A stretch of DNA of 64,000 nucleotides from Peptacetobacter hiranonis (GTDB lineage: Bacteria > Bacillota > Clostridia > Peptostreptococcales > Peptostreptococcaceae), in NCBI RefSeq assembly GCF_008151785.1, contig NZ_CP036523.1, forward strand, positions 2,457,900 to 2,521,899. The letters are read 5' to 3'. Of this stretch, positions 9,178-17,811 are shown in pieces. Position 1 is the stretch's first letter. Every line of letters begins with the position of its first letter. The notes beneath the pieces were generated by a model. That model was not told where the DNA came from and searched no databases. It worked only from the letters and a program-made list of their open reading frames with translations. Both the position numbers and the translations under genes were made by a program.

Positions 9178-10026
9178 CTAAATGTACATATCTTCCGTAT
9201 CTTCTTCTGGTTCAGTATCCGCTAAAATATCTCTATTTGGTTCAACTATTATTTCATTTCCCTGTACATCAAGCTGAATTAATGATATATAGTCCTCAAC
9301 CATTTTTTCTTCTGGTTTCATAGTAGATATAAATACACCTATTCCTATTACTTCCGCACTAAATTCTTTCATTAGGTCTATCATACCTTTAATAGTTCCT
9401 CCACCTCTCATGAAGTCGTCTATTATTATAACCTTGCTATCTGGTTTAAGAGCTTTTCTAGGTAAGCTCATACTTTCTAATTTTCCGCTGTTCCCACTTA
9501 CATATGTCATACTAAGTGTAGGTCCTTCTGATACTTTTATGTCTTTTCTTATGATTACTAATGGTAAATTCATAGCATTTGCAGTCATAAGAGCCATTGG
9601 AATACCTTTAGTTTCCATTGTAACAACATAATCAGCATCAGTATAATCTATATTAGAGGCAAATATCTTTCCTATTTTTGAAACTGTTCCAGGATCATAG
9701 ATAAGGTCTATTAGGTATAAAAATCCACCTGATAATATTCTTCCTTCATCTTTAATTCTGTTGCAAAGTTCCATTAGAAATTCTGCATTTTCTTGTTTAG
9801 ATGTTTTTGGTATGTATTTTACTCCACCAGCCGCTCCTGATATTGTTATTACTTTTCCTAAATGTAGTTTTTCAAATACACTTTTAACAACAAGAAGATC
9901 TTCACTTATTGTAGACTTAGCTGCATTAAACCGATTTGTAAAATAGCTAAGAGTGTATATTTTGTTCGGGTTATCAGATAGTATCTTTACTATCGCTCCT
10001 ATTCTTTCCGTTCTTTTAAATTTCAT
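9178..10026 (-). CDS. purR: Pur operon repressor
   Basis: 282 residues, normal length. The N-terminal winged-helix DNA-binding domain (RTERIGAIVKILSDNPNKIYTLSYFTNRFNAAKSTISED) is followed by a phosphoribosyltransferase-fold domain with the PRPP-binding motif VIIIDDFMRGGGT around residue 205. In Bacillus this protein represses purine genes and is released by PRPP. ATG at 10026 follows a GGGGGA ribosome site. Divergent from murC; the intervening region holds two symmetrical promoter elements. The C-terminus is acidic (TEPEEDTEDMYI). Confidence 0.95.
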   Translation of the reverse strand: MKFKRTERIGAIVKILSDNPNKIYTLSYFTNRFNAAKSTISEDLLVVKSVFEKLHLGKVITISGAAGGVKYIPKTSKQENAEFLMELCNRIKDEGRILSGGFLYLIDLIYDPGTVSKIGKIFASNIDYTDADYVVTMETKGIPMALMTANAMNLPLVIIRKDIKVSEGPTLSMTYVSGNSGKLESMSLPRKALKPDSKVIIIDDFMRGGGTIKGMIDLMKEFSAEVIGIGVFISTMKPEEKMVEDYISLIQLDVQGNEIIVEPNRDILADTEPEEDTEDMYI

Positions 10027-10085
10027 AATCTATTTCCCCCTGCTGATTCTTAATCGCCGTTAAAACTGATGCACAACAAATTTAC

Positions 10086-10099
10086 TTGTGATATAATAA
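10086..10099 (+). promoter_or_regulatory. Extended -10 promoter facing murC, arm 1 of a 14-base inverted repeat
   Basis: TTGTGATATAATAA contains TG-A-TATAAT (-10 at 10092–10097), pointing right to murC (start 10232). The same 14 bases occur in opposite orientation at 10169–10182. No convincing -35. Confidence 0.5.
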
Positions 10100-10168
10100 T
10101 TACTATGTTGATAATACAGTTTTGTTTTTTGTATAATTTCTTGTGTTCGAGAAATATCGCACATTATC

Positions 10169-10182
10169 TTATTATATCACAA
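10169..10182 (-). promoter_or_regulatory. Extended -10 promoter facing purR, arm 2 of the inverted repeat
   Basis: Reverse complement of the element at 10086–10099; on the minus strand it reads TTGTGATATAATAA with -10 at 10171–10176. It would give purR a leader of about 140 bases. Two TCGAAC motifs on the minus strand (near 10145–10149 and 10186–10190) resemble half PurBoxes (CGAAC core) but are direct, not paired as in known PurR operators, so autoregulation is only a possibility. Confidence 0.45.
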
Positions 10183-10231
10183 AAACGTTCGATTGTATTA
10201 CTTTATATATAAAGAAAGGGTTGTTTTTATC

Positions 10232-11599
10232 ATGAATATACATTTCATAGGAATCGGCGGAATCAGTATGAGTGCATTAGCTGAAATCTGCCTTAATAAA
10301 GGATATCATGTTTCAGGTTCTGACTCTCAGGAATCACCTATGACAGAAAAACTTAGAAACCAAGGTGCTGAAATATTTATAGGACAGAGAAAAGAAAATA
10401 TTTCAGACGATGTAAACATGGTTGTTTATACAGCTGCTATACACCCTGATAATGAAGAGCTTATGGCTGCTAGAAAGAAAAATAAACTAATAGTAAATAG
10501 AGCTGCTTTTTTAGGCCAGATAATGAGAGAATATAAAAACTCTATTGCAGTATCTGGTACTCACGGAAAAACATCTACAACATCAATGCTTTCAGCTATA
10601 TTTGAATATGCTGACTTAGATCCTACAATACTTGTTGGAGGAAACTTAAGTATGATAGGTGGTAATGTCAAAATAGGACATTCTAATCACTTTATAACAG
10701 AAGCTTGTGAATACGTAGATAGTTTCCTAAACTTCAATCCAAAAATATCTATAGTTTTAAATATAGAAGAAGACCATCTTGACTATTTCTCAGGAATAGA
10801 TGAAATCAAAGCTTCATTCAATAAATTTGGTAAGCTTTTACCTCCTGATGGATACTTCATAATAAATGGAGATGATGAAAACACAGCTGATATACTTTAC
10901 GATGTAAAAGCTACAGTTATAAAATACGGTAGCAATAAAGATAACGATGCTGTAATCAAAAATATAGAATTTGATGAACTTGGATGTGGTATATTCGATT
11001 TAGTTTACAATGGAGAAGATTTAGGCAAATTTGAATTATCTGTTCGGGGGCTTCACAACATATACAATGCTGTTGCAGCAATAATAACTTCTATAGTATC
11101 TGGTATAGATGTAGAAACTATAAAAAGAAATATTAAGAAATATAGAGGTGTTGGAAGAAGATTTGAGTTTAAAGGAAAATACAACGGAGCAACTATTGTA
11201 GATGACTACGCTCACCATCCAACAGAACTAAAATCTACTCTTTCTACAGCTAAGAGAATTAAAAAGAATAGATTATGGTGCATATTCCAACCTCATACAT
11301 ATTCAAGAACTAAATCACTACTTAATGAATTCTCAGATGCTTTCTTCGCAGCTGATAAAGTTATCGTAACTGATATATACGCAGCTAGAGAAACTGACCC
11401 TGGTGATATTCACTCTACAGATTTAGTTGAAAAACTATATCACAACAATATAGATGCTAAGTACATAAAAGAATTTGACGATATAGTAGAATATCTTGCT
11501 GACAATGTAGAACCAGACGACTTTGTAATAACTGCAGGTGCTGGTCCTATATTCAAAGTTGCTGAAGCTCTTGTTGCTAAGGGAAATCAAAATAAATAA
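10232..11599 (+). CDS. murC: UDP-N-acetylmuramate–L-alanine ligase
   Basis: Adds L-Ala to UDP-MurNAc, the first peptide step of cell-wall precursor synthesis. I start at ATG 10232 (GAAAGGG upstream; protein begins [10 protein letters not shown]), not at an in-frame ATG 13 codons earlier, giving 455 residues. Mur-ligase motifs: [12 protein letters not shown] at 7–18, ATP loop [13 protein letters not shown] near 110, [20 protein letters not shown] and DDYAHHPTE. One of few plus-strand genes here; it diverges from purR and ends at its own terminator. Confidence 0.97.
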   Translation: MNIHFIGIGGISMSALAEICLNKGYHVSGSDSQESPMTEKLRNQGAEIFIGQRKENISDDVNMVVYTAAIHPDNEELMAARKKNKLIVNRAAFLGQIMREYKNSIAVSGTHGKTSTTSMLSAIFEYADLDPTILVGGNLSMIGGNVKIGHSNHFITEACEYVDSFLNFNPKISIVLNIEEDHLDYFSGIDEIKASFNKFGKLLPPDGYFIINGDDENTADILYDVKATVIKYGSNKDNDAVIKNIEFDELGCGIFDLVYNGEDLGKFELSVRGLHNIYNAVAAIITSIVSGIDVETIKRNIKKYRGVGRRFEFKGKYNGATIVDDYAHHPTELKSTLSTAKRIKKNRLWCIFQPHTYSRTKSLLNEFSDAFFAADKVIVTDIYAARETDPGDIHSTDLVEKLYHNNIDAKYIKEFDDIVEYLADNVEPDDFVITAGAGPIFKVAEALVAKGNQNK

Positions 11600-11607
11600 C
11601 AAAAAAT

Positions 11608-11645
11608 CAAAGGAGCAATCGAATTTTTTCGATTACTCCTTTTTT
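11608..11645. terminator. Intrinsic terminator after murC
   Basis: AAAGGAGCAATCGAA pairs with TTCGATTACTCCTTT (one mismatch) and is followed by a T-run on the plus strand; the A-run on the other side lets it also end the minus-strand gene whose stop is at 11647. Confidence 0.85.
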
Positions 11646-11646
11646 A

Positions 11647-12450
11647 TTACTCTTTAAATATATTCTCTTTTATATATTTGTACATATCATTGTAAACTTC
11701 ATAGTAAGCCACGTATTCCCCATTTTTACCAGAGATTATTTTTATATAATTAGGTCCCATAGTATCAATTCTTATACTAAATCCTTCTCCATCTATATAA
11801 ACGCTGTAGTTATATTTGCTCTTATCTCTCGCTTTTTCTGGCTGAACTTTTCCGACATGTCTTTTGTATCTCATCTTACTCACAAGATTATTGTACTTCC
11901 ATTTATGGATATTTTTAACATCCTGTCCTTTAGAAATATGTACACTCTTCCATTTCTTGTCATTTATTGCAAAATCAAAAGAAGTATAAATACTTTCATT
12001 TATTACCTTTTCAAAATCCTTCTTTTGAGAAACAGGAATTTTGTAGAACTCTTCCTTCTCTACTGTGTATACTTTTAAGAAATCTAAATCTGTAGAAAAT
12101 TTAATCCCATTTGAAGAATATCCACTATATGTAGGCTCAAACGAAATAGCATTTCTAACTCTGCTAAATTCATTAAAATAGTATTTATAGTCTGTCCAAC
12201 GATCTTTTTCTATTTTTATATTGGTATCCGTTTTTTTGTCTGAAATATATACCTTTCTACTAGACTCTAGCTGTGATAATAGAGGTAATGTGCTATCCGC
12301 CACATTTTCCTCCCGCACAAGTTTGTTATCCTCTTCTTTTTTGTCGATTTTAGAGGCTGCAAAAAATCCTATTATATATATGCTAAAGAACGCTATTAAT
12401 CCTACAACTATGTAAAATCTTAATTTTGATTTCTTTTTTTTAGTAGCCAA
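11647..12450 (-). CDS. Membrane-anchored protein of unknown function (267 aa)
   Basis: No family recognised. A Lys-rich start (MATKKKKSKLRF) precedes one membrane segment (about residues 12–32), then a charged linker (SKIDKKEEDNKLVREE) and about 220 residues that should lie outside the cell: rich in Tyr, Lys, Asp and aromatic residues, without Cys, so not a lipoprotein. The end (KIISGKNGEYVAYYEVYNDMYKYIKENIFKE) looks like a small beta-rich domain. It lies 42 bases downstream of rsmA on the same strand and likely shares no function with it. Confidence 0.8.
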   Translation of the reverse strand: MATKKKKSKLRFYIVVGLIAFFSIYIIGFFAASKIDKKEEDNKLVREENVADSTLPLLSQLESSRKVYISDKKTDTNIKIEKDRWTDYKYYFNEFSRVRNAISFEPTYSGYSSNGIKFSTDLDFLKVYTVEKEEFYKIPVSQKKDFEKVINESIYTSFDFAINDKKWKSVHISKGQDVKNIHKWKYNNLVSKMRYKRHVGKVQPEKARDKSKYNYSVYIDGEGFSIRIDTMGPNYIKIISGKNGEYVAYYEVYNDMYKYIKENIFKE

Positions 12451-12491
12451 TATGCCTCCCCCCTTTCTAAAATATATCCCCTTTCAGAACA

Positions 12492-13352
12492 CTATATATT
12501 TTTGTTTATTATATTAGAAAGGTGCGCAAATTCTTCTATGCTAAGAGTTTCTCCTCTTCTTTTTTCATCTATTCCAGCTTCTGCAAGTACTTCTTTTATC
12601 TTAGCCTTATCTAAAACTCCCATACTAGATAATGAGTTTAAAAGAGTTTTTCTTCTCTGACCAAAAGCTGCCTTAACAGTCTTGAAGAATAGCTGTTCAT
12701 TGTCAGCCTTGTATTTTCTCTCTTCCCTTATATGAAGACCTATTACAGTAGAGTCTACCTTAGGCTGTGGTATAAACATATGTCTTGGAGCTTTTGCAAC
12801 TATTTCAGTATCACAGTAGTACTGAACTGCAACAGATAATGCACCATAATCCTTTGTAGATGGTACGGCATTCATTCTATCTGCAACTTCCTTCTGAACC
12901 ATTACAACTATATCTGTAACAGGTATATCTTCTTCTAAGAATTTCATAACTATTGGAGTAGTTATATAATATGGAAGGTTTGCGATTAATTTTACAGGAC
13001 CTCCAGAAAGTTTTTCATCTACTAATTTGTTTATATCAACTTTTAATATATCTTCGTTTACTACTTCTGTATTATCAAAGTCTGCTAAAGTTTCTTTTAA
13101 TATCGGTATAAGGTTTTTATCTATTTCAACAGCTACAACTTTTTCAGCTCTTTTAGCCATTTCTCTAGTAAGTGTACCAATACCTGGTCCAACTTCTATT
13201 ACTTTATCCCCTTCTTTAACTCTAGCTCCATCTATTATCTTGTCTATTACGTTGTCGTCTATTAAAAAGTTCTGTCCTAATGATTTTGAAAATTTAAATC
13301 CGTGTTTGTCTACTATATCTTTTGTCGCTCTATGCGATGAAAGTCTATCCAT
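12492..13352 (-). CDS. rsmA: 16S rRNA dimethyladenosine methyltransferase RsmA (KsgA)
   Basis: Dimethylates two adjacent adenosines in the last 16S hairpin during 30S maturation. 286 residues. Rossmann motif VIEVGPGIGTLT near residue 48, acidic VEID, and the catalytic NLPYYITTPIV motif. GGAGG precedes ATG at 13352. It follows rnmV by 50 bases in the same direction, the conserved rnmV–rsmA pair of Firmicutes. Confidence 0.97.
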   Translation of the reverse strand: MDRLSSHRATKDIVDKHGFKFSKSLGQNFLIDDNVIDKIIDGARVKEGDKVIEVGPGIGTLTREMAKRAEKVVAVEIDKNLIPILKETLADFDNTEVVNEDILKVDINKLVDEKLSGGPVKLIANLPYYITTPIVMKFLEEDIPVTDIVVMVQKEVADRMNAVPSTKDYGALSVAVQYYCDTEIVAKAPRHMFIPQPKVDSTVIGLHIREERKYKADNEQLFFKTVKAAFGQRRKTLLNSLSSMGVLDKAKIKEVLAEAGIDEKRRGETLSIEEFAHLSNIINKNI

Positions 13353-13403
13353 AAATTCCTCCTAAATTTTATAAATTTTGTCCTTAATCTGAACAATCTC
13401 TAA

Positions 13404-13940
13404 TTATTTTTCTATTTCTTTTAATGCTTTTTCAAATTCTTCTCTTGTAACACCGTAGTTGTTTAATCTACTTAAAAACTGTTTTGCATTTCCGTAACCT
13501 ATTCCTAAAAGCTGACCCATTTTATCTCTTCTAAATGAAGCATCATCATTTCCTATTAGCCCATTTAAAAGTAGATCCTTCTGTGAAAATTCATTTCTAT
13601 TTTCTGTGCTTTCAGTTCTAACTCTTTCAAGTGCAGCTCTTATGCTCTCTGGAGTAGCATTTTCTATACCTATATCTCCGTCTTTTTTAGCTTCTTCTCT
13701 AGGTAAGAATGCGTGCTTACATCCTGGAACCTCCGCTGTTATTGTTTTTCTAATTTTTTCTCCAGCAAAATCTGGATCAGTAAATATTATTACTCCTCTT
13801 CTTTTCTGAGCTTCTTTAATTCTCTCCATTACTCCTTTTGGAAATCCAAATCCACCAGTTGTAATAAGCTCAGCATCTACTGCTCTCTTTACAGCAGTAA
13901 CGTCATCTCTTCCTTCTACTACTATTATTTCTTTTATCAT
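13404..13940 (-). CDS. rnmV: Ribonuclease M5
   Basis: Toprim-family nuclease that matures 5S rRNA in Firmicutes; 5S genes with extended terminal stems are present in this window. 178 residues; Toprim motifs are VVEGRDDVTAV (catalytic Glu at residue 8 or 9) and FTDPDFAGEKIR (DxD). ATG at 13940, GGAAG upstream. Directly upstream of rsmA, as expected. Confidence 0.95.
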   Translation of the reverse strand: MIKEIIVVEGRDDVTAVKRAVDAELITTGGFGFPKGVMERIKEAQKRRGVIIFTDPDFAGEKIRKTITAEVPGCKHAFLPREEAKKDGDIGIENATPESIRAALERVRTESTENRNEFSQKDLLLNGLIGNDDASFRRDKMGQLLGIGYGNAKQFLSRLNNYGVTREEFEKALKEIEK

Positions 13941-13974
13941 ATTTTCTTCCTTACTATTTTATTTTTTATGACTA

Positions 13975-14991
13975 TTAATTTTCGTCTGCAGGATATACTA
14001 AGTCTATCTGTCTTCTAACTTCATCCATTATTTCCATAACGATTAAAGTATTTTCTAATGTGTTTATATCAGACTCTTTCTTTCCTCCTCTTAAAGATTT
14101 CATAAATTCTTTAACAGCAAAATATATACTATCTACTTCAAATTTTTCATCCTTTTCTACTTCTAACTCAGCTGTTATATCTTCTACTCCACCTTTTCTG
14201 TACTCTACTCTTACATCTCCAAATGTACTTATCTTATCTACTACAATGCTTCCGTCTTCTCCCTGGATTTCTGTAGGTATATTAGAATGAGTAATTTTGG
14301 AATATCTTATATCCGCTAACATATCATCGTATTCAAGAATTATACTTCCTTCTCCATCTACACCAGTAGATAATTTTACAGCATTTGCTTTTAAGCTATT
14401 TGGTCTTCCGAATAAATTTACCATTGGATGTATGCAGTAAACTCCTATATCCATAAGTGCTCCATTTGATAATTCTCTTTTAAATGCATTTAAAACTATA
14501 CCTTCTTTGAATTTATCGTATCTTGATGAATACTGGCAGTAGTTTGCAGAGTATCTTCTTATAGTGCCTAGTTTGCATAAGTTATTTTTAACGCTCTGGA
14601 AGTTAGGAGTACAAGTAAGTCTCATTTCTTCCATTAATAAGACTTTGTTTTCTCTTGCACATTTTACCATTTCTTCTGCATCTCTTTTGTTTGTGGCAAA
14701 TGGTTTTTCACATAGTACATTTTTTCCATTGTTCATGCACAGTATAGCCTGTTCTTTGTGCATAAAGTTTGGTGAAGCTATGTATATCGCATCTATCTCG
14801 TCACATTTTGACATAGCATCTAAATCATCAAAAAATAACTTTGCTCCATGCTTTTTACCAAATTCTTCCGCTTTTTCAATGCTTCTTGAATAAACAGCCT
14901 TTATTTCAAATCCATCCAGTTTTTTTCCAGCTTTTATAAACCACTCTGTTATAGCACTAGTTCCTACTACACCAAATCTAACTGTTGTCAT
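13975..14991 (-). CDS. Gfo/Idh/MocA family NAD(P)-dependent oxidoreductase
   Basis: 338 residues. The N-terminal Rossmann fold begins RFGVVGTSAITEWFIKAG; the family motif EKPFATN (residues about 95–101) contains the usual catalytic lysine, and the C-terminal alpha/beta domain carries the GALMDIGVYCIHP segment typical of the GFO_IDH_MocA C-terminal family. Such enzymes oxidise or reduce sugars, inositols or similar polyols; the substrate cannot be told. It lies 34 bases upstream of rnmV on the same strand, an unusual neighbour, and might be a local insertion between tatD/metG and rnmV. GGAG precedes ATG. Confidence 0.9.
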   Translation of the reverse strand: MTTVRFGVVGTSAITEWFIKAGKKLDGFEIKAVYSRSIEKAEEFGKKHGAKLFFDDLDAMSKCDEIDAIYIASPNFMHKEQAILCMNNGKNVLCEKPFATNKRDAEEMVKCARENKVLLMEEMRLTCTPNFQSVKNNLCKLGTIRRYSANYCQYSSRYDKFKEGIVLNAFKRELSNGALMDIGVYCIHPMVNLFGRPNSLKANAVKLSTGVDGEGSIILEYDDMLADIRYSKITHSNIPTEIQGEDGSIVVDKISTFGDVRVEYRKGGVEDITAELEVEKDEKFEVDSIYFAVKEFMKSLRGGKKESDINTLENTLIVMEIMDEVRRQIDLVYPADEN

Positions 14992-15134
14992 ATTTATTCT
15001 CCTTTTTAGATATTTATATAATTCATTTTAGTTTTTCAATTTTAGTCAAATCTCTTTAGTTACATTATTATATTATAACACTACTAAGCCATTTCAAGCA
15101 TTATTATATTGTTTTCTTTAGCAAAAAATAAGAA

Positions 15135-15172
15135 ATCACCTGCTGTAATTCTATATTTACACAACAGGTGAC
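15135..15172 (-). terminator. Intrinsic terminator after PTS EIIA gene
   Basis: On the minus strand TCACCTGTTGT pairs with ACAGCAGGTGA (one mismatch) and is followed by TTTCTTATTTTTT. It begins about five bases after the EIIA stop. Confidence 0.85.
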
Positions 15173-15176
15173 TATT

Positions 15177-15623
15177 TTATTCCTCTATTTTTTTATTTAA
15201 TAGTTCTAAGAGTTCTTTTTCTTTTAGGTTTTTAACGCCTTCTCTAAAATCTTCATGCATAAGTAGTCTTGATAGTTTTGCTAATATTTTTAGATGAAGA
15301 TTATCCTTACTTTCTTTTGGGACAGCGATTAAAAATATCGTATCAACTTTTTCTTTTTCAGCTGTCCAATCTATACTGTTTTTAAGTCTAGATATTGCTA
15401 CACAAGGTCTATTTACTTCAATACTTTGACTGTGTGGCAATCCAATTCCATAGCCTATATAAGTTGGGTACTTGCTTTCTCTTTCTACAACATCTTCAAA
15501 AAACTTCTCTTTATCATTAAGATAATTTTCCTGTTCCAATTTTTCTATTATACACTCTATTGCTTTTTCCTTTGATTCTACTTCTAAATCAGATAGTATT
15601 AAAAAATCTATTTTTTCAGCCAT
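15177..15623 (-). CDS. PTS sugar transporter EIIA component (fructose/mannitol type)
   Basis: 148 residues, the length of a free PTS_EIIA_2 domain. The phosphorylated His is H64 in GIGLPHSQSIEV, in the typical context GxxxPH. Such a protein takes phosphate from HPr and passes it to EIIB. Its start overlaps the end of the HAD phosphatase gene by 16 bases, so the two are translated together. No membrane EIIC gene is in the window; an EIIB gene lies 1.7 kb upstream on the same strand, beyond manA. It may serve a transporter encoded elsewhere or act as a regulator. Confidence 0.9.
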   Translation of the reverse strand: MAEKIDFLILSDLEVESKEKAIECIIEKLEQENYLNDKEKFFEDVVERESKYPTYIGYGIGLPHSQSIEVNRPCVAISRLKNSIDWTAEKEKVDTIFLIAVPKESKDNLHLKILAKLSRLLMHEDFREGVKNLKEKELLELLNKKIEE

Positions 15624-16261
15624 GCTTCCACGTCCTCTAAAGAATCCATTACTTTAAATATCATTTCTTTCATCTCTTCATCCGGCTTTTTATAATCTGG
15701 AACCATTATACATCTAAATCCACCTTTGTACGCAGCTTCCACTCCAGATTTTGAATCCTCTATTACAATACATTCTTCTGGTTTAAGACCTAATTTTTCA
15801 GCTGCTTTTAAGAATATCTCTGGATTTGGTTTAGATTTATTTACTTCATCTCCACAGATTACACAATCAACCATTTCATCAAAATGTAAAAACTTCATTC
15901 TATTCGCCATTTTCCATCTAGCTGTAGATGTTGCAATTGCGCTTTTATATCCATTTTCTATAAGGTATTTTAAAAGACTTTCAAATCCTTTTTTAACACC
16001 TGGTTTATTTTCTTCTAAGTAATCAATCACAGCTTGACCTTTTTCTAAATAATAGTCTTTAATCGGTACATCTTCACCATATATTTCTTTAAGACATTTA
16101 AGAGTTTCTTCACTATTTTTTCCCATAAGTAAGATATGTTTTTCTCGATCCATTTCAATTCCATGGCTCTTTAATGTTTTTTCCCAAAACATTAGTGAAA
16201 GTGTTTCTGTATCGAGGATTACACCATCCATGTCAAATATTACACCTTTTACGTCTTTCAT
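15608..16261 (-). CDS. HAD-superfamily sugar-phosphate hydrolase / phosphoglucomutase-like
   Basis: 217 residues, HAD subfamily I with the beta-phosphoglucomutase-type cap. Motif I FDMDGVILDTE (nucleophile and acid Asp at residues 10 and 12), motif II ATSTARW (Ser/Thr), motif III Lys in NKSKPNPEIFL, motif IV VIEDSKSGVEAA. This group includes sugar-phosphate phosphatases and beta-phosphoglucomutase; the position before a PTS EIIA gene suggests a sugar phosphate as substrate. ATG at 16261 with GAGGTGG upstream. Confidence 0.88.
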   Translation of the reverse strand: MKDVKGVIFDMDGVILDTETLSLMFWEKTLKSHGIEMDREKHILLMGKNSEETLKCLKEIYGEDVPIKDYYLEKGQAVIDYLEENKPGVKKGFESLLKYLIENGYKSAIATSTARWKMANRMKFLHFDEMVDCVICGDEVNKSKPNPEIFLKAAEKLGLKPEECIVIEDSKSGVEAAYKGGFRCIMVPDYKKPDEEMKEMIFKVMDSLEDVEAWLKK

Positions 16262-16279
16262 ATTCCACCTCTTTAATTG

Positions 16280-16315
16280 AAAATCTCCCTAGTATCTAGG
16301 ATATTAGGGAGATTT
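16280..16315 (-). terminator. Intrinsic terminator between manA and the HAD gene
   Basis: AAATCTCCCTA pairs with TAGGGAGATTT around a ten-base loop that itself holds CTAG repeats. It separates manA (ends 16338) from the HAD–EIIA pair. The T-run on the minus side is weak, so read-through is likely. Confidence 0.65.
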
Positions 16316-16337
16316 CATTATTTATATACTATTTTTA

Positions 16338-17303
16338 TTATACTCTTGATAGTATGAATTCACATTTTCCTTCTACTGAATATTTTCCATTCTGAGCTGG
16401 TATGAATATACTGTCGCCTTTTATAAATTCTAATTCTGTATCTCCCATAACTAGTTTTCCGTTTCCTTCTGTTATGATTACAGAGTTGAATGATTTTTCA
16501 TCTATTTCTACTTCTGCTTTAGTTTCTACTTCATATTTTAGAGTAGTGAAGTATTTGCATTCACTCAATAATACTCTTGTGTATCCGTCGAATTTTTCTA
16601 ATTCTCCCATTGGTTCTGCACTCTTAGCATTTGGAGTAAGATTTGTTACATCTATCGCTTTATCTACATGTAATTCTCTTGGTTTTCCATCTGCTCCAAG
16701 TCTACCGAAGTCGTACACTCTGTAAGTTGTGTTTGAATTCTGCTGTATTTCGCATATTACAAGACCTGCACCTATAGCGTGTATTGTTCCACTTTCTATG
16801 AAGAATACATCACCTTTTTTAACTTCAACTTTGTTTAATACTTCTAGTATTGTGTCATTTTTTATTCTATCAGCAAATTCTTCTTTGCTTATTTCTTTAT
16901 TTACACCATAGTATAAAGAAGCTCCTTCTTCAGCTTCTAGTACGTACCACATTTCTGTTTTTCCGTATTCTTTTTCAACGCTTAATGCGTATTCATCATC
17001 TGGGTGAACCTGTATAGAAAGTGATCCTTTAGCATCTATAAATTTTATAAGTATTGGGAAGAATTCAAAACTATCGCAATTAGTTCCTAATCCTTTAGCA
17101 CCTAATTTTTCTACATATTCTCCAAATTTTAATCCTTTAAATTCTCCAGAATCAACTATACTCTGTCCATTTTTATGGTTTGATAATTCCCAGCTTTCTG
17201 CTATTTTATCGAAGTCACAATCTTTGTTGTACTCATCTCTTAATTTTGTACCACCCCATAAGTAATCCTGGAATGCTGGTTTTAATTTTACTGGTTTTAA
17301 CAT
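16338..17303 (-). CDS. manA: Mannose-6-phosphate isomerase, class I
   Basis: Interconverts mannose 6-phosphate and fructose 6-phosphate in the cytosol; a Zn-dependent cupin. 321 residues, as for Bacillus ManA. It starts LKPAFQDYLWGGTKL, the zinc site is in the SIQVHPDDEYAL segment and the later E…H of IESGTIHAIGAG. GGAG precedes ATG at 17303. It follows the EIIB gene by 46 bases, so mannose or a related hexose imported by a PTS is the likely source of its substrate. Confidence 0.95.
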   Translation of the reverse strand: MLKPVKLKPAFQDYLWGGTKLRDEYNKDCDFDKIAESWELSNHKNGQSIVDSGEFKGLKFGEYVEKLGAKGLGTNCDSFEFFPILIKFIDAKGSLSIQVHPDDEYALSVEKEYGKTEMWYVLEAEEGASLYYGVNKEISKEEFADRIKNDTILEVLNKVEVKKGDVFFIESGTIHAIGAGLVICEIQQNSNTTYRVYDFGRLGADGKPRELHVDKAIDVTNLTPNAKSAEPMGELEKFDGYTRVLLSECKYFTTLKYEVETKAEVEIDEKSFNSVIITEGNGKLVMGDTELEFIKGDSIFIPAQNGKYSVEGKCEFILSRV

Positions 17304-17349
17304 GGCAATTCTCCTTTAGATTTATTTTAATATAATTTATTTCATATAA

Positions 17350-17658
17350 TTACTTAAACGTACTTATGATTTTTTTCATTATAACATCTGCTTTTTTGAT
17401 AACATCAGATGTACTCATTCTAATAACTTTCTTTCCTTCAAATCTATGCTCATTAATTATCGGCATATCATTTGTAAGAATAACACATACCGCATTATCT
17501 ATATCTTTTTGAACTAGCTCATTTTCAATACCAATAGAGCCCTGTGTCTCAACAGATATATCAATATTATACTTCTTTGCCACTACCTCTAATGCTTCGG
17601 CTGCCATATAAGTATGAGCTATCCCAGATGAACACGCAGTCACTGCTACAACCTTCAT
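17350..17658 (-). CDS. PTS fructose-family EIIB component
   Basis: 102 residues, a single EIIB domain. The phosphorylated Cys is C9 in VTACSSGIAHTYMAAEAL; fructose-family EIIB usually reads CPTGIAHT, so SS replaces PT. The rest (LTNDMPIINEHRFEGKKVIRM) fits the family. It is followed by manA; no EIIC lies beside it. GGAG before ATG. Confidence 0.88.
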   Translation of the reverse strand: MKVVAVTACSSGIAHTYMAAEALEVVAKKYNIDISVETQGSIGIENELVQKDIDNAVCVILTNDMPIINEHRFEGKKVIRMSTSDVIKKADVIMKKIISTFK

Positions 17659-17775
17659 ACAAATACATCTCCTATCTAAATCATCTTATTATACTATCTA
17701 AACTATTATACCTCTAACAAGCCCTTTTTTCTACACATCCGAGATATTTATAAATAGTATAACGTTTCCAATTTC

Positions 17776-17807
17776 AAAAAAGGCCGTTGCAAAATTGCAA
17801 CAGCCTT
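17776..17807 (-). terminator. Intrinsic terminator after tatD
   Basis: On the minus strand AAGGCTGTTGCAA-TTTTGCAAC-GGCCTT style stem (one mismatch) followed by a T6 run, five bases after the tatD stop. Confidence 0.88.
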
Positions 17808-17811
17808 AGTT

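Noticed and set aside
10141..10192. PurBox pair for PurR autoregulation
   Set aside because: TCGAAC motifs are present twice but in direct orientation and 42 bases apart; known PurBoxes are inverted with about 16–17 between.
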